A stretch of DNA of 49,903 nt from CAZKUR01 sp964556005 (GCA_964556005.1 CAZKUR010000023.1:1-49903), one strand, 5' to 3'. Shown: positions 25,231 to 33,631, counted from the stretch's first letter. The notes: generated from the sequence alone by a model not told the origin. Numbers and translations are program-made.

Positions 25231-26883
25231 TTATTTAGTATTATTTACGCGTTCATTAAATTTGTTCTCGTCAGGAGAAATTTGGTAGAATGCGCTAAGC
25301 TGTCGAATCTTCTGCTGGAGTTCTTTGCAATCCGGTAGTAAAGATGATTTATCAATTTTTTCGCGCGGCATTTTTTGTAAGAGATTTTCATAAAGATCTT
25401 CGATTTCATCCTGGGCAATTTGAATAGTTAATCCGATGTATTGATAGATATCTTGCCGGATTTTTTTCAGTTCCTTATCGGATACAAGCTCATTAATAAT
25501 GATGCTGCTGAATACCGATAAAGTGTTGCATAATTCTTCTGGTTCGAAACCTTCTGCAAATCTTCGTATTGCTATATCATCTATATATTTTAACATTAGA
25601 CTCCGGTCGCTGCTTTTTACCGCAGCCATCAAAAGGTGATATAATGTGCTTATGTAACACTGAAAATCTTCACATTTAAGTAATTTGTATCGATAAAATT
25701 TGTCTTCTTCATCTTTAGAGAGAATTGCATCATTTATTAAATTTAATAACCTTTCTTTCATTTGAATCATTTCTTCGTAGATTTTAAAATTTATTCTCCC
25801 TGAAACACGTTTTAATGCGGCTTCGTTTTTCACTTTCCATTCATCGTTATGACTTTTCATTTTTTCCAATAAGAATAACAGTCTCCTATTAATTTGAAAA
25901 CGGGGAGTCGGAGCCCAGCCAAGAGCCTTACGTGTATATAACGAATCGACATTCATCTTTAAATCAATATATCTGATCATCCAAAATTTTTCGAACGGTT
26001 GTTCGCATGTAAGATGGAGTTTTTGAAGCAAACATCTAAGAATTAAAGCAGGGTATGACAACATCTTAGGAAGGTATAGTGACTTAACAGGTTTACCTAA
26101 ATAGTACCTCGTTGCAATATCAAATAATTCACGGTGAGAAGTTGAACCATCGGGACTTACGCAATAAATATCATACTCAGGAAGATTTTCGGTTTTCTTA
26201 AGGATAATTCTTATTAACTGACATAAATCATGAATGTGAATAAATGGAATAGCAGAGTTTCCTTTTCCTGCTAATATTCGCGAATCAATTTTCTTTGAAA
26301 GCCACCTGGATAAGAATTTATATAACGGAGCAAATTCACACCAGTCACTAAAAACTGCGGCAAATCTTATAGTAGTGCAGGGAAAATGCTTTGAGTACTG
26401 TTTTACTAAATCTTCTCCTGCTTTTTTACTCCTGGCGTATGCATATTCCGCATCGGGATTTGATTTTTCATTTATAAAGTTTCCTTCGGAAGGGAAACTA
26501 CAAGCAGCAACAGAACTTGCAAATAAAAAACGCTTTACATTAATACCTCTTGTAAATTCTAAAATATTCTTTGTCCCTTCAATATTTGTTCGAGAGTATT
26601 CGAGATTATCTTTATAAGTAAAATCATAAAAGGCAGCAAGATGAATAACGAAATCAGCTCCGCCTTGATTGATTAGATAATTTTTTATTTCGCAAAGCGT
26701 TTTCCGGTTTGCAATATCGCACTGGATCCAATTTATATTATGATGATAAGGTACATTTGCTTCCTTGTTAGACCTCCTGGCAATAGCATAAATTTTATAA
26801 TCTTCCTTTATATCATCAATAATATAACGTCCGATAAAACCGGAAGCTCCTGTTAAAACAACCGATGGAATTTTGTTTTCCAT
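25231..26883 (-). CDS. NAD-dependent epimerase fused to helical RsbRD-like domain
   Basis: A 550-residue fusion. Residues ~1-335 form an extended SDR: GASGFIGRYI (NAD motif near residues 12-21), the catalytic YARSKK near residues 148-153 (YxxxK), and an RPDLxPF-like loop. Residues ~350-550 are all-helical with DDIAIRRFAEGFEPEELCNTL, a pattern like the RsbR/RsbRD N-terminal sensor domain or histidine-kinase-associated helical domains. The substrate and reason for the fusion are unknown; the second domain may regulate or localise the enzyme. It begins two bases from the next upstream gene. Confidence 0.75.
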   Translation of the reverse strand: MENKIPSVVLTGASGFIGRYIIDDIKEDYKIYAIARRSNKEANVPYHHNINWIQCDIANRKTLCEIKNYLINQGGADFVIHLAAFYDFTYKDNLEYSRTNIEGTKNILEFTRGINVKRFLFASSVAACSFPSEGNFINEKSNPDAEYAYARSKKAGEDLVKQYSKHFPCTTIRFAAVFSDWCEFAPLYKFLSRWLSKKIDSRILAGKGNSAIPFIHIHDLCQLIRIILKKTENLPEYDIYCVSPDGSTSHRELFDIATRYYLGKPVKSLYLPKMLSYPALILRCLLQKLHLTCEQPFEKFWMIRYIDLKMNVDSLYTRKALGWAPTPRFQINRRLLFLLEKMKSHNDEWKVKNEAALKRVSGRINFKIYEEMIQMKERLLNLINDAILSKDEEDKFYRYKLLKCEDFQCYISTLYHLLMAAVKSSDRSLMLKYIDDIAIRRFAEGFEPEELCNTLSVFSSIIINELVSDKELKKIRQDIYQYIGLTIQIAQDEIEDLYENLLQKMPREKIDKSSLLPDCKELQQKIRQLSAFYQISPDENKFNERVNNTK

Positions 26884-26884
26884 T

Positions 26885-27289
26885 TTAATGAACTCTCTGA
26901 TATTGTTTACGATATAATATGTACGCCAGCATTATTACCATTGCCATTAAACAGTCGGTTATACCCGATAACAGCACTATCAAAATACGATTTGCAAAGA
27001 AGTAATAACTGAACAGGAAAATAGTTGCAGAAAATTTTACGATAATTGCAAAGAGCACCATTGATTCAAATTTGCTTATTTTTAAAGCAGGAAGAGAATA
27101 AGCAACAACCATAATTATATGAAACATCCCTCCCTGCTCCTGAAAGAATCTGTCTCCACCTGAATTAAAACCTAAGAGTTCAATTATCTTTGAAGGCATA
27201 GCAATTAATCCTGCACCTACAATAAAAGAATGTAGAGCAATCAGCCACAAAACCAACGATAATATTTTATCGTCATTAATTTTATGCAT
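26885..27289 (-). CDS. small four-helix membrane protein, function unknown
   Basis: A 134-residue integral membrane protein with about four hydrophobic helices (residues ~9-29, 52-70, 77-99 and 104-126). The loop SGGDRFFQEQGGMFHIIM is notable for its acidic-aromatic pattern, which recurs in small DUF4345-like proteins. It is translationally adjacent to the epimerase fusion, suggesting joint function at the membrane, but no activity can be assigned. Confidence 0.55.
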   Translation of the reverse strand: MHKINDDKILSLVLWLIALHSFIVGAGLIAMPSKIIELLGFNSGGDRFFQEQGGMFHIIMVVAYSLPALKISKFESMVLFAIIVKFSATIFLFSYYFFANRILIVLLSGITDCLMAMVIMLAYILYRKQYQRVH

Positions 27290-27350
27290 GTATTTCAGTT
27301 TTTTAGAGTACGCATTACAAATTATCTTTTAAGTTTATTACTAATAAATT

Positions 27351-28043
27351 TTAAGTTCTGCATCCTGCTCCGAAAAGCTTTGTACCAATCCTGATAATAT
27401 TAGCACCTTCTTCAATTGCAATATTATAACTGTTACTCATGCCCATTGACAGATATTTCATCTCAACGTTCGGAATGTTCAGTCCTTTGGTTCTATCGAA
27501 AGCTTTCTTCGTTGCTTTGAAGTATGGTCTTGAATCCTCCGGATTACCGAAACGGGGACCCATAGTCATTAGCCCATTTAATTTTAGATTGTGCAGTTCA
27601 CTTATTTTTAAAATAAAGTCATCAACTTCATCAGGAAGTACACCGGTTTTATTCGATTCCTTCCCGCTGTTAATTTCAATAAGTACCGGCATTATTTTAT
27701 TTTCAGTAAAGCAGTGTTCATCCAATGATTGAGCTAATTTTAATGAGTCAACTGTTTCAATCATATCAAATAATTTTACCGCTCTTTTTACTTTATTTTT
27801 CTGCAGGTGTCCAATCAAATGCCACTTAACTTGATTGCCGATGAAATTATACATCTTCTCAGCTTCCTGTACATAATTGTAGCCGACTATTTTGATACCT
27901 GCATTTATAGCTGCCTGCACCTCTTCGGGAGTTCTTCTCTTTGATGCAGCAACCGGAATTACATTAGGGGGTATTGAATTAATAATTTCCGAAACAGAAG
28001 CTTTTATTATATCTGTATCAATGTTGCTAATTACTTCCGACAT
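27351..28043 (-). CDS. YggS/PLPBP-family pyridoxal phosphate homeostasis protein
   Basis: A 230-residue alanine-racemase-like barrel protein. The Lys-containing strand PVAASKRRTPEEV (residues ~31-43) binds PLP as a Schiff base; GYNYVQEAEKM matches the usual GENYVQE segment, and KWHLIGHLQKNK and LSMGMSNSYNIAIEEGAN with RIGTKLFG are classical. It stores or delivers PLP and protects enzymes from it. GAGGAA upstream supports the start. Confidence 0.9.
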   Translation of the reverse strand: MSEVISNIDTDIIKASVSEIINSIPPNVIPVAASKRRTPEEVQAAINAGIKIVGYNYVQEAEKMYNFIGNQVKWHLIGHLQKNKVKRAVKLFDMIETVDSLKLAQSLDEHCFTENKIMPVLIEINSGKESNKTGVLPDEVDDFILKISELHNLKLNGLMTMGPRFGNPEDSRPYFKATKKAFDRTKGLNIPNVEMKYLSMGMSNSYNIAIEEGANIIRIGTKLFGAGCRT

Positions 28044-28128
28044 ACTCGATTCCTCTTTTTAAAGTTATCCCTTTAACCTTCAGGTCGAAATACTCTTCAA
28101 CTTACCGGTTTTAAATATTCACTGTCCT

Positions 28129-28323
28129 TTAATCATTCCTGGTAAAAGCCATATCTTCGCAGCGCCAGCAGCCTTGCCCCTTGAAATCCTTCTCAAGGCT
28201 TACGTTTTTATCACACAGCCACCAATTGCCCTCTTTATCAATGAATACTTCCATTGGACGGGCACCCGGATGATAAATGCCGTTACCAAACAAGGGCTTT
28301 CTTGAATCATTCTTTGCGTCCAT
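28129..28323 (-). CDS. small conserved-looking protein with CWRC motif
   Basis: A 64-residue soluble protein. The middle reads IDKEGNWWLCDKNV and the end GQGCWRCEDMAFTRND, so three cysteines (C-x(n)-C-x2-C) could bind a metal or act in redox. AAGGAG nine bases before the ATG makes translation likely. It sits alone between the PLP protein and the copy B ferredoxin. I do not recognise the family. Confidence 0.5.
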   Translation of the reverse strand: MDAKNDSRKPLFGNGIYHPGARPMEVFIDKEGNWWLCDKNVSLEKDFKGQGCWRCEDMAFTRND

Positions 28324-28470
28324 GAGTTAATGCTCCTTAATAATTAAACATACATTTCAGTTAAGTAACAAATAGAACCGCTTAAACCATTTGCTATCAT
28401 AATTCATCATTTGCTGCCCGAAGTATTACAATCAAATCAATACGCTTTTGTATTAATCAGAGAAATATAA

Positions 28471-28722
28471 TTAGCTGTCACTTATTAGTTGCTTCTTTTT
28501 CAGTAGTTCGTCTTTTGTCTCGACATGATCAGGATTTACGATTAAAACTTCCGGTACAGGGCAAACAGTTCTGCACTGAGGTTCATCAAAATACCCGACA
28601 CACTCGGTGCATAATTCCGGGTTTATTTCATAAATCTCTTCACCTGCGGTTATTGCATTATTCGGACATTCCGGCTCACAAGCACCGCAATTAATACATT
28701 CTTCGGTAATCATTAATGCCAT
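28471..28722 (-). CDS. YfhL-type 2[4Fe-4S] ferredoxin (copy B)
   Basis: An 83-residue ferredoxin of the same type as the copies at 19558 and 38246: CINCGACEPECPNNAI and CTECVGYFDEPQCRTVCP. The coding region overlaps the start of the radical SAM gene's end by ten bases, so the two are co-translated; it is a plausible electron donor for that radical SAM protein. Confidence 0.92.
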   Translation of the reverse strand: MALMITEECINCGACEPECPNNAITAGEEIYEINPELCTECVGYFDEPQCRTVCPVPEVLIVNPDHVETKDELLKKKQLISDS

Positions 28723-29603
28723 TTTAAATCCTCTTTATCATATTGTAATAATTTTGTTTTATTGTTTATATATTTTGTTTTAATTGTATCTAAACGCGCC
28801 GGATGAACAGAAAGAATACTTGATAATTCTTTTTCAGCACCGAGAGTAAAAGTAGTATCAGTTCCTTCATTATTAATCAGCAATTCAGTGTTAATATTTA
28901 AATCACCGAAAATTTGAAAAGCCTCATTTAAGTTTTTAAGGTTAGTGGTTTTTACCCACTTTTCAGCCGGAGGTTTTGTGTGAACAAGTATGTATGCTTT
29001 TTCGGGATTTATATATTTAATTAATTCAGCGGTTTTAATTACCGAATCTATATCATCATTTACATTTTTAACAAGCGTTGTTTCAGTTGCCAATGTACCT
29101 TTGAAGATACTTGCAAACTCTTCTAATCCCCAGATTATTCTTTTAAGCGTAAGAAAGCCGTGCGGTCTATTTATTTTTTTCCAGATATTTTCAACAGCAG
29201 AATCTATTTTAACCGAAACCCAATCCGCTTTCATCAAATCTTCTTGAACTGCTTTAATCCAAATCAAAGAAGAATTTGTAAATACCGCTATTTTAATTCC
29301 TAATTCTTTTAATTTATCAATTGTATTCCCAAGATTAATATCAATTGTCGGTTCACCGTCGGGAACGAAAGTAATGTAATCTATTGACTTATTAGCTTTT
29401 TGTAATTGATTAATCTTTTTTGCAGTTTCTTTATAAACCTCATCCGGAGAAAAAAATTCCCTCCTTTTTAATGATATATAATCCGTTTCGCCTAACCTGC
29501 AATAAACACAGGAATAGCTGCAGACCTTGGAAGGAATATTATTTATTTCCAAGCTACTGCCAAATCTAGGTGATGGTATCGGTCCGAATACTAAGGACAT
29601 CAT
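28713..29603 (-). CDS. radical SAM protein (COG0731-like), copy A
   Basis: A 296-residue radical SAM enzyme. GPIPSPRFGSSLEINNIP is followed by the cluster motif C-x3-C-x2-C (KVCSYSCVYC) near residues 27-36, then the SAM-binding motif FVPDGEPTIDINLG. This GPIPSRR-start group is found in anaerobes beside ferredoxins and NifX-family genes; the reaction is not known. It is a paralogue of the gene at 44864-45802. The copy B ferredoxin overlaps its 3' end. Confidence 0.85.
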   Translation of the reverse strand: MMSLVFGPIPSPRFGSSLEINNIPSKVCSYSCVYCRLGETDYISLKRREFFSPDEVYKETAKKINQLQKANKSIDYITFVPDGEPTIDINLGNTIDKLKELGIKIAVFTNSSLIWIKAVQEDLMKADWVSVKIDSAVENIWKKINRPHGFLTLKRIIWGLEEFASIFKGTLATETTLVKNVNDDIDSVIKTAELIKYINPEKAYILVHTKPPAEKWVKTTNLKNLNEAFQIFGDLNINTELLINNEGTDTTFTLGAEKELSSILSVHPARLDTIKTKYINNKTKLLQYDKEDLKWH

Positions 29604-29652
29604 TTTTTTACAAATTATTGTTCTTTGATAAAATTCACTCTCTGATCTTTTT

Positions 29653-29669
29653 TACAAAAAAAGAACCAA
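29653..29669 (-). promoter_or_regulatory. weak sigma-54-like promoter before radical SAM copy A
   Basis: On the minus strand TGG-N8-TTG spacing is present (TTGGTTCTTTTTTTGTA), but only the GG and TTG match the consensus. Leader length to ATG 29603 would be about 40 bases. Confidence 0.25.
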
Positions 29670-29718
29670 AGGAAATGTTTTATTTTTAATCATAAAAGAG
29701 TTTATTTTGGAATCCAAT

Positions 29719-29734
29719 GTTGCAGAGATGCAAC
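29719..29734. promoter_or_regulatory. perfect GTTGCA-N4-TGCAAC inverted repeat before activator 3
   Basis: GTTGCAGAGATGCAAC is a perfect inverted repeat with 6-base arms and a four-base spacer, 60 bases before ATG 29794. The same TTGCA-N4-TGCAA layout occurs at 31149-31162 downstream of the gene, so both flanks of activator 3 carry it. A binding site for activator 3 (autocontrol and targets on both sides) is the simplest reading. Confidence 0.55.
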
Positions 29735-29793
29735 TTATTTTTTTTAGAACTAAATTTGTATTTATAAAAGCTTTCAGTTAAAGGTTAGGAATA

Positions 29794-31140
29794 ATGAAAA
29801 ACCAAAAAATTGAAGCTCAGTTAATCTATTCCGATACCATTCTTGACAGCGTCGCCGACGGTGTTTTTACGGTTGATGAAAATATGAGAATAACTTCCTT
29901 TAATAAAGCTGCTCAAGAAATAACAGGTATAAAAAAAGAAGAAGCAATCGGGCAATTTTGCTTCGAAGTATTAAGGGCTAATATTTGTGAAAAATCCTGC
30001 GCACTTAAACGTTCATTAACGATAGGCAAACAAACGGTTGATAAGCATGTTATTATTCTCAGATCGGATGGAAGAGAAATACCGGTAAGCATAAGTACTT
30101 CGGTTTTAAGGAACGAAAAAGGAAAATTTATGGGAGGTGTTGAATCATTTAGAGACCTGTCAACAATTGAAGAACTGAAAAAAGAAATAAACAAGAGTTA
30201 TACATGCGAAGATATAGTATCCAAAAATCATGAAATGCTTAAGATATTTAATACTCTTCCGATAATTTCTCAGAGTGAAAGCACTGTTCTTATCCAGGGT
30301 GCAAGCGGAACCGGAAAAGAATTATTTGCCCGTGCAGTCCACAAATTAAGTATAAGAAAAGACGGTCCATTTATAGCAATAAATTGCGGAGCCCTGCCGG
30401 AAACATTACTCGAATCGGAACTTTTCGGTTATGTTAAAGGTGCTTTTACGGATGCAAAAAAAGATAAACCTGGACGTTTTGCTCTTGCTAAAGGAGGCTC
30501 AATTTTCCTTGATGAGGTTGAAAGTCTGCCCCCCGCCGTTCAGGTCAAATTATTAAGGGTTTTGCAGGAAAGAGAATTTGAGCCCTTGGGAGCAACAGAA
30601 TCGGTAAAGGCTGATGTACGCCTAATAGCTGCTACAAAAGAAGACCTTTCAAAACTTGTAAAGAAAAATGTATTTAGAGACGATCTTTTTTATCGACTTA
30701 ATGTTGTTAAAATATATCTGCCGCCTTTGAATAAAAGAAGAGAAGATATCCCTTTATTGATAAAGTGCTTTATTGAAAGGTTTAACGGACGAATGGGAAA
30801 ATCTATTGAAAATGTTTCATCAAATGTTAAGGAAATATTAATGCAATATGATTACCCTGGAAACGTTCGAGAACTTGAAAATATAATAGAACATAGCTGT
30901 GTTATGTGCCAAGGCAGTGAGATTGAATTAAAGCATTTACCGCCCGAACTGCCTGTTAAGGATAAAGAAATTCCGATAGAAAAAAATGAAACTCCGCTTC
31001 CACCTTTTCAAGAAGCTGAGCGAAGGCTGATACTTGAAACTCTGGAAAAAAATAACCGGAACAGGTTAAAAACTGCACAGGAACTTAATTTGCACAGAAC
31101 TACCCTTTATAGAAAAATGAAAAAATATAATCTGAATTAA
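29794..31140 (+). CDS. sigma-54 activator 3: PAS(Cys3)-AAA-HTH, GAFTDA variant
   Basis: A 448-residue enhancer-binding protein and the closest paralogue of activator 1. One PAS domain (residues ~8-125) with C56, C65 and C69 in C-x8-C-x3-C; AAA domain with Walker A GASGTGKE (169-176), GAFTDA (216-221) and Walker B GGSIFLDEVE (a valine where DEIG is usual); C-terminal Fis-type HTH. AGGAATA precedes the start. It lies between the radical SAM/ferredoxin pair and a NifX-like gene with a sigma-54-like promoter. Confidence 0.88.
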   Translation: MKNQKIEAQLIYSDTILDSVADGVFTVDENMRITSFNKAAQEITGIKKEEAIGQFCFEVLRANICEKSCALKRSLTIGKQTVDKHVIILRSDGREIPVSISTSVLRNEKGKFMGGVESFRDLSTIEELKKEINKSYTCEDIVSKNHEMLKIFNTLPIISQSESTVLIQGASGTGKELFARAVHKLSIRKDGPFIAINCGALPETLLESELFGYVKGAFTDAKKDKPGRFALAKGGSIFLDEVESLPPAVQVKLLRVLQEREFEPLGATESVKADVRLIAATKEDLSKLVKKNVFRDDLFYRLNVVKIYLPPLNKRREDIPLLIKCFIERFNGRMGKSIENVSSNVKEILMQYDYPGNVRELENIIEHSCVMCQGSEIELKHLPPELPVKDKEIPIEKNETPLPPFQEAERRLILETLEKNNRNRLKTAQELNLHRTTLYRKMKKYNLN

Positions 31141-31148
31141 CGTCGTAT

Positions 31149-31194
31149 TTGCAATCCTGCAACCTTACTCAGATTTAATGTTTCATTTATGCAA
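31149..31194. promoter_or_regulatory. TTGCA-N4-TGCAA site and extra half-site
   Basis: TTGCA-ATCC-TGCAA at 31149-31162 and a further TGCAAC at 31190-31195. They lie 80-130 bases upstream of the sigma-54-like promoter at 31278, the expected enhancer distance. Confidence 0.5.
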
Positions 31195-31277
31195 CATTTA
31201 AAGTTCATCTAGCAAAGTCTCGTTTTTCATAATTTAATATATTGTTAGCCAGGCACATTTAAGCATTTTCAAAAATT

Positions 31278-31295
31278 TTGGCAGGGGAATTGAAT
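31278..31295 (+). promoter_or_regulatory. candidate sigma-54 promoter for the NifX-like gene at 31349
   Basis: TTGGCAGGGGAATTGAAT has TGGCA and TTG with the exact sigma-54 spacing. The predicted transcript starts near 31304, about 45 bases before ATG 31349. Confidence 0.55.
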
Positions 31296-31348
31296 TGTCT
31301 ATTACGCGATAAGTTAAAAGTCAGTTTCATTTCTTTAAATTATTTAAT

Positions 31349-31678
31349 ATGAAGACTATTGCTTTGTCGGTCTTTGGAGATAGAATATCACCAAGATTGG
31401 ATGTGGCTGAAAAATTATTGATTGTGAAAGTGGAAAATAATTCTATTAAAACAAAAGAATTACGTTTGCTTGACAGCATGGATACTTTGAAAAAACTGGA
31501 TGCAATTGTGCGGCTTAACCCGGATATATTAATATGCGGCGGAATTACAGAACTTTGTAAGAAAAAGCTTAGCAATAGTAAAATCAAAGTTATTCCCTGG
31601 GTGCAGGGCTATACGGAAGATATTTTAAAACGCTACTTGGATGGATTACTCACAAAAAAGAGCATAGTTACAAATTAA
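31349..31678 (+). CDS. NifX/NifB-type cofactor-binding domain protein
   Basis: A 109-residue single NifX-type domain: ALSVFGDRISPRLDVAEKLLIVKVENN at the start, LNPDILICGGITELCKKKL in the middle, then KVIPWVQGYTEDILKRYLDG. Its start and the CGGI segment resemble the N-terminal domain of the NifX-DUF1847 fusion at 10375. Two cysteines (ICGG and ELCKKK) could ligate a cluster. It is preceded by a sigma-54-like promoter and follows activator 3. Confidence 0.75.
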   Translation: MKTIALSVFGDRISPRLDVAEKLLIVKVENNSIKTKELRLLDSMDTLKKLDAIVRLNPDILICGGITELCKKKLSNSKIKVIPWVQGYTEDILKRYLDGLLTKKSIVTN

Positions 31679-31751
31679 ATTTTGGATGTTGGACAAACAT
31701 ATATTTGTACAATTAAATTTATCATTAACAAAATAAATTGCGAGGTTTATC

Positions 31752-32228
31752 ATGAAAAGATTTGATATTGAAAAGAAAGAAATATTTTCACTGTTAACTT
31801 CAAACCAAATTGATGAGCTAAGCGAAATTGCCGTAATAAAAGATTTCGGGGAACAACAGATCATCTATGATCAAAAGGAAGAAGCAAAAAATTTATTCAT
31901 TTTATTGGAAGGCGAAGTTTCGCTTAGAATTCCAAGTAATAGAGATATGAGCATTGAAAACTTTTCATTGGAAATAGATAAGATTCTTAACCAGGGTGAA
32001 TTGTTCGGGCCAAATTTACTTTTTGATGTAAAACGATATATGACCAGGGCGCTGACCGTAAAACCATCTAAGATAATGATAATTGATGCAAAAAAATTTC
32101 TGGACATAATTAAAGAAAATAAAAGTGAATTTATCGTATTATCGTACCTGGCCAAAGTATATTTTCAAAGATATATTAATGCAATGAAAGAATTTGAAGA
32201 GTGCATTATACAAACTCAGGCTGTATAA
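31752..32228 (+). CDS. cyclic-nucleotide-binding (Crp-type) domain protein without HTH
   Basis: A 158-residue protein that begins with a Crp/Fnr-type effector domain: FSLLTSNQIDELSEIAVIKDFGEQQIIYDQKEEAKNLF is the standard first half, and EGEVSLRIP and GELFGPNLLF follow the jelly-roll pattern. It ends shortly after the C-helix, so the DNA-binding HTH of Crp/Fnr regulators is absent. The phosphate-binding RxA motif of true cAMP binders is not clear. It may sense a ligand and act by contact with another protein. The start is preceded by GAGG at about eight bases. Confidence 0.7.
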   Translation: MKRFDIEKKEIFSLLTSNQIDELSEIAVIKDFGEQQIIYDQKEEAKNLFILLEGEVSLRIPSNRDMSIENFSLEIDKILNQGELFGPNLLFDVKRYMTRALTVKPSKIMIIDAKKFLDIIKENKSEFIVLSYLAKVYFQRYINAMKEFEECIIQTQAV

Positions 32229-32258
32229 TAATTCTAAAATTTGTAGTGGCTATCTCAT

Positions 32259-32288
32259 ACTATATCATAATGTATAGTTTTTTTTTGC
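32259..32288 (+). terminator. intrinsic terminator after the cNMP-domain gene
   Basis: ACTATA-N8-TATAGT forms a 6-bp stem followed by a run of nine to ten Ts, 31 bases after the stop codon at 32228. Confidence 0.55.
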
Positions 32289-32397
32289 TAATATAGGCTC
32301 ATTAGTTTTAAACCGTTTCAATATCTTTCTCTGAACAAGAATATCATTATCTATTCATTAAATTCATCTTTTAATCTTGGGAAAATACCGGTACAAT

Positions 32398-32868
32398 TTA
32401 TTCTTCCAGCATTGATTTCAACATCCAGACTGTCTTCTGATATTTTTCAGAAAATCCGTAAATCATTCCGGCAGAAGCTTCGTCGTTTAAAGAACTTTGC
32501 ATTTTATTGGCTGAAGAATTCAGGTTTTCTATTATTGTTTCAAAATCATTTATAATTTCATGAACCATCACCAAAGCATCCGGATAGTGACCGGGTTCTT
32601 CTTCTATTGAAGAAAGATCCCAAAATTCCTTCATAGTACCCGGAGCTTTTAAACCGAGTGCTCTAATTCTTTCGGCTACTTTATCAATATCATCGGCAAG
32701 TTCATTGTAAATATTTTCAAAGGCTGTATGTAAACTATAAAATTGTGTCCCTGTAACATTCCAATGATAATTTCTTGCTTTTACGTAAAGCACGAATTGA
32801 TCGGCTAATACTTTCTTCATCAATTCGGCAAATTCAACGCCGGAATTAATTGTTTCTTTAGTATTCAT
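32398..32868 (-). CDS. dps: Dps-family DNA-binding ferritin
   Basis: A 156-residue protein with the Dps ferroxidase signature: residues ~33-66 contain YVKARNYHWNVTGTQF, then LHTAFENIYNELADDIDKVAERIRALG, giving the inter-subunit His/Asp/Glu iron site. Dps dodecamers oxidise iron with peroxide and shield DNA. There is no basic N-terminal tail, so DNA binding may be weak. AAAGGGAT precedes the ATG. Confidence 0.93.
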   Translation of the reverse strand: MNTKETINSGVEFAELMKKVLADQFVLYVKARNYHWNVTGTQFYSLHTAFENIYNELADDIDKVAERIRALGLKAPGTMKEFWDLSSIEEEPGHYPDALVMVHEIINDFETIIENLNSSANKMQSSLNDEASAGMIYGFSEKYQKTVWMLKSMLEE

Positions 32869-33086
32869 TTTATATCCCTTTCATAAAAATTTATTGTAAT
32901 TAAATTATCGGAACCCCAGTTTTTATATTCAATAAATTTATGCCCATCAGCTATTCTATCATATGATTTGGTAATAATGCCTCATCAACTTTACATGGTT
33001 CTGTTATTCTTATGATTTCGTCAAATTCAGCGGACTCATCCGATTCAGCTATTCTTTTAGCAGCACATGAACTTGAATCATTTAAC

Positions 33087-33404
33087 CTATTTTACCGGAT
33101 CCCAGATTAATAGGATAATAGCTCCTGTTTTAGAAGTAAACGGACCATGATTTTCATGAGCAGGAATTAATCTATAAGTATCGGACGGATATACTTTACC
33201 TTCGCTTTCGTACTCTCCGTCTAATACTAAATGTTGTTCGGTATAAATATGAGTATGAGATCCCATTTGGAATCCTCTCGGCAATTTTAACAACATTGTT
33301 TTTGCGCCGTTTTCATCCCGCAGAGTTTTACTTTTTGTACCCACCGGATATCCTTCTGCTATTTCCCATGCCGATTCATCATATATATTTTCAACGTATA
33401 CCAT
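33087..33404 (-). CDS. cupin-domain protein
   Basis: A 105-residue single cupin. The metal motif GSHTHIYTEQHLVLDGEYE at residues ~47-66 (HxHx(n)E) and PAHENHGPF near 81-89 (second histidine) define a complete metal-binding site. Such ChrR/cupin_2 proteins can be sensors, isomerases or dioxygenases; the reaction is not evident. GAGGTG is placed well before the ATG. It lies next to the decayed KaiC-like gene. Confidence 0.75.
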   Translation of the reverse strand: MVYVENIYDESAWEIAEGYPVGTKSKTLRDENGAKTMLLKLPRGFQMGSHTHIYTEQHLVLDGEYESEGKVYPSDTYRLIPAHENHGPFTSKTGAIILLIWDPVK

Positions 33405-33424
33405 GACTCACCTCATAACATTAT

Positions 33425-33631
33425 TTATAATTTTGAGATAGCAGGAATAACTACCTTTCTGCTGTGATCAGCAGTGGCTTTATTTTCTTTTAACCAGGCC
33501 GAAACAAATGTTTCACCAATCAAGGGTTTACCTGAACCTCCCGACCCGGTTATTACAGTTGATGTATTCAAAGGCAGCCCTTCGGGTAGTACCATATCAA
33601 TTCATTTAATTCCGGTTTTTATGGTTTTCAT
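33425..33631 (-). pseudogene. decayed KaiC-like RecA-type ATPase fragment
   Basis: On the minus strand a normal start (ATG 33629-33631 with AGGA seven bases before) reads MKTIKTGIK, then an in-frame TGA at 33602-33604, then IDMVLPEGLPLNTSTVITGS and a P-loop GSGGSGKP leading to LIGETFVSAWLKEN, ending at TAA 33425-33427. The N-terminus and Walker A match the COG0467 KaiC-like family, normally 250-500 residues; here only ~65 codons remain. The stop early in the frame and the missing body mark a degenerated gene. Confidence 0.75.

Noticed and set aside
29708..29724. TGG and TTGCA upstream of activator 3 as a sigma-54 promoter
   Set aside because: The spacing between GG and TTG is one base too long; only the inverted repeat is kept.
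29719..29734. Fnr/Crp box
   Set aside because: TTGCA-N4-TGCAA has Fnr-type 5-4-5 geometry, but TTGAT-N4-ATCAA or TGTGA half-sites are not seen, and no intact Crp/Fnr regulator is encoded here; the sigma-54 activators are the better candidates.
33602..33604. TGA in the KaiC-like remnant as a selenocysteine codon
   Set aside because: The codon corresponds to a non-conserved residue near the N-terminus, the reading frame stops soon after, and no SECIS-like hairpin was seen.
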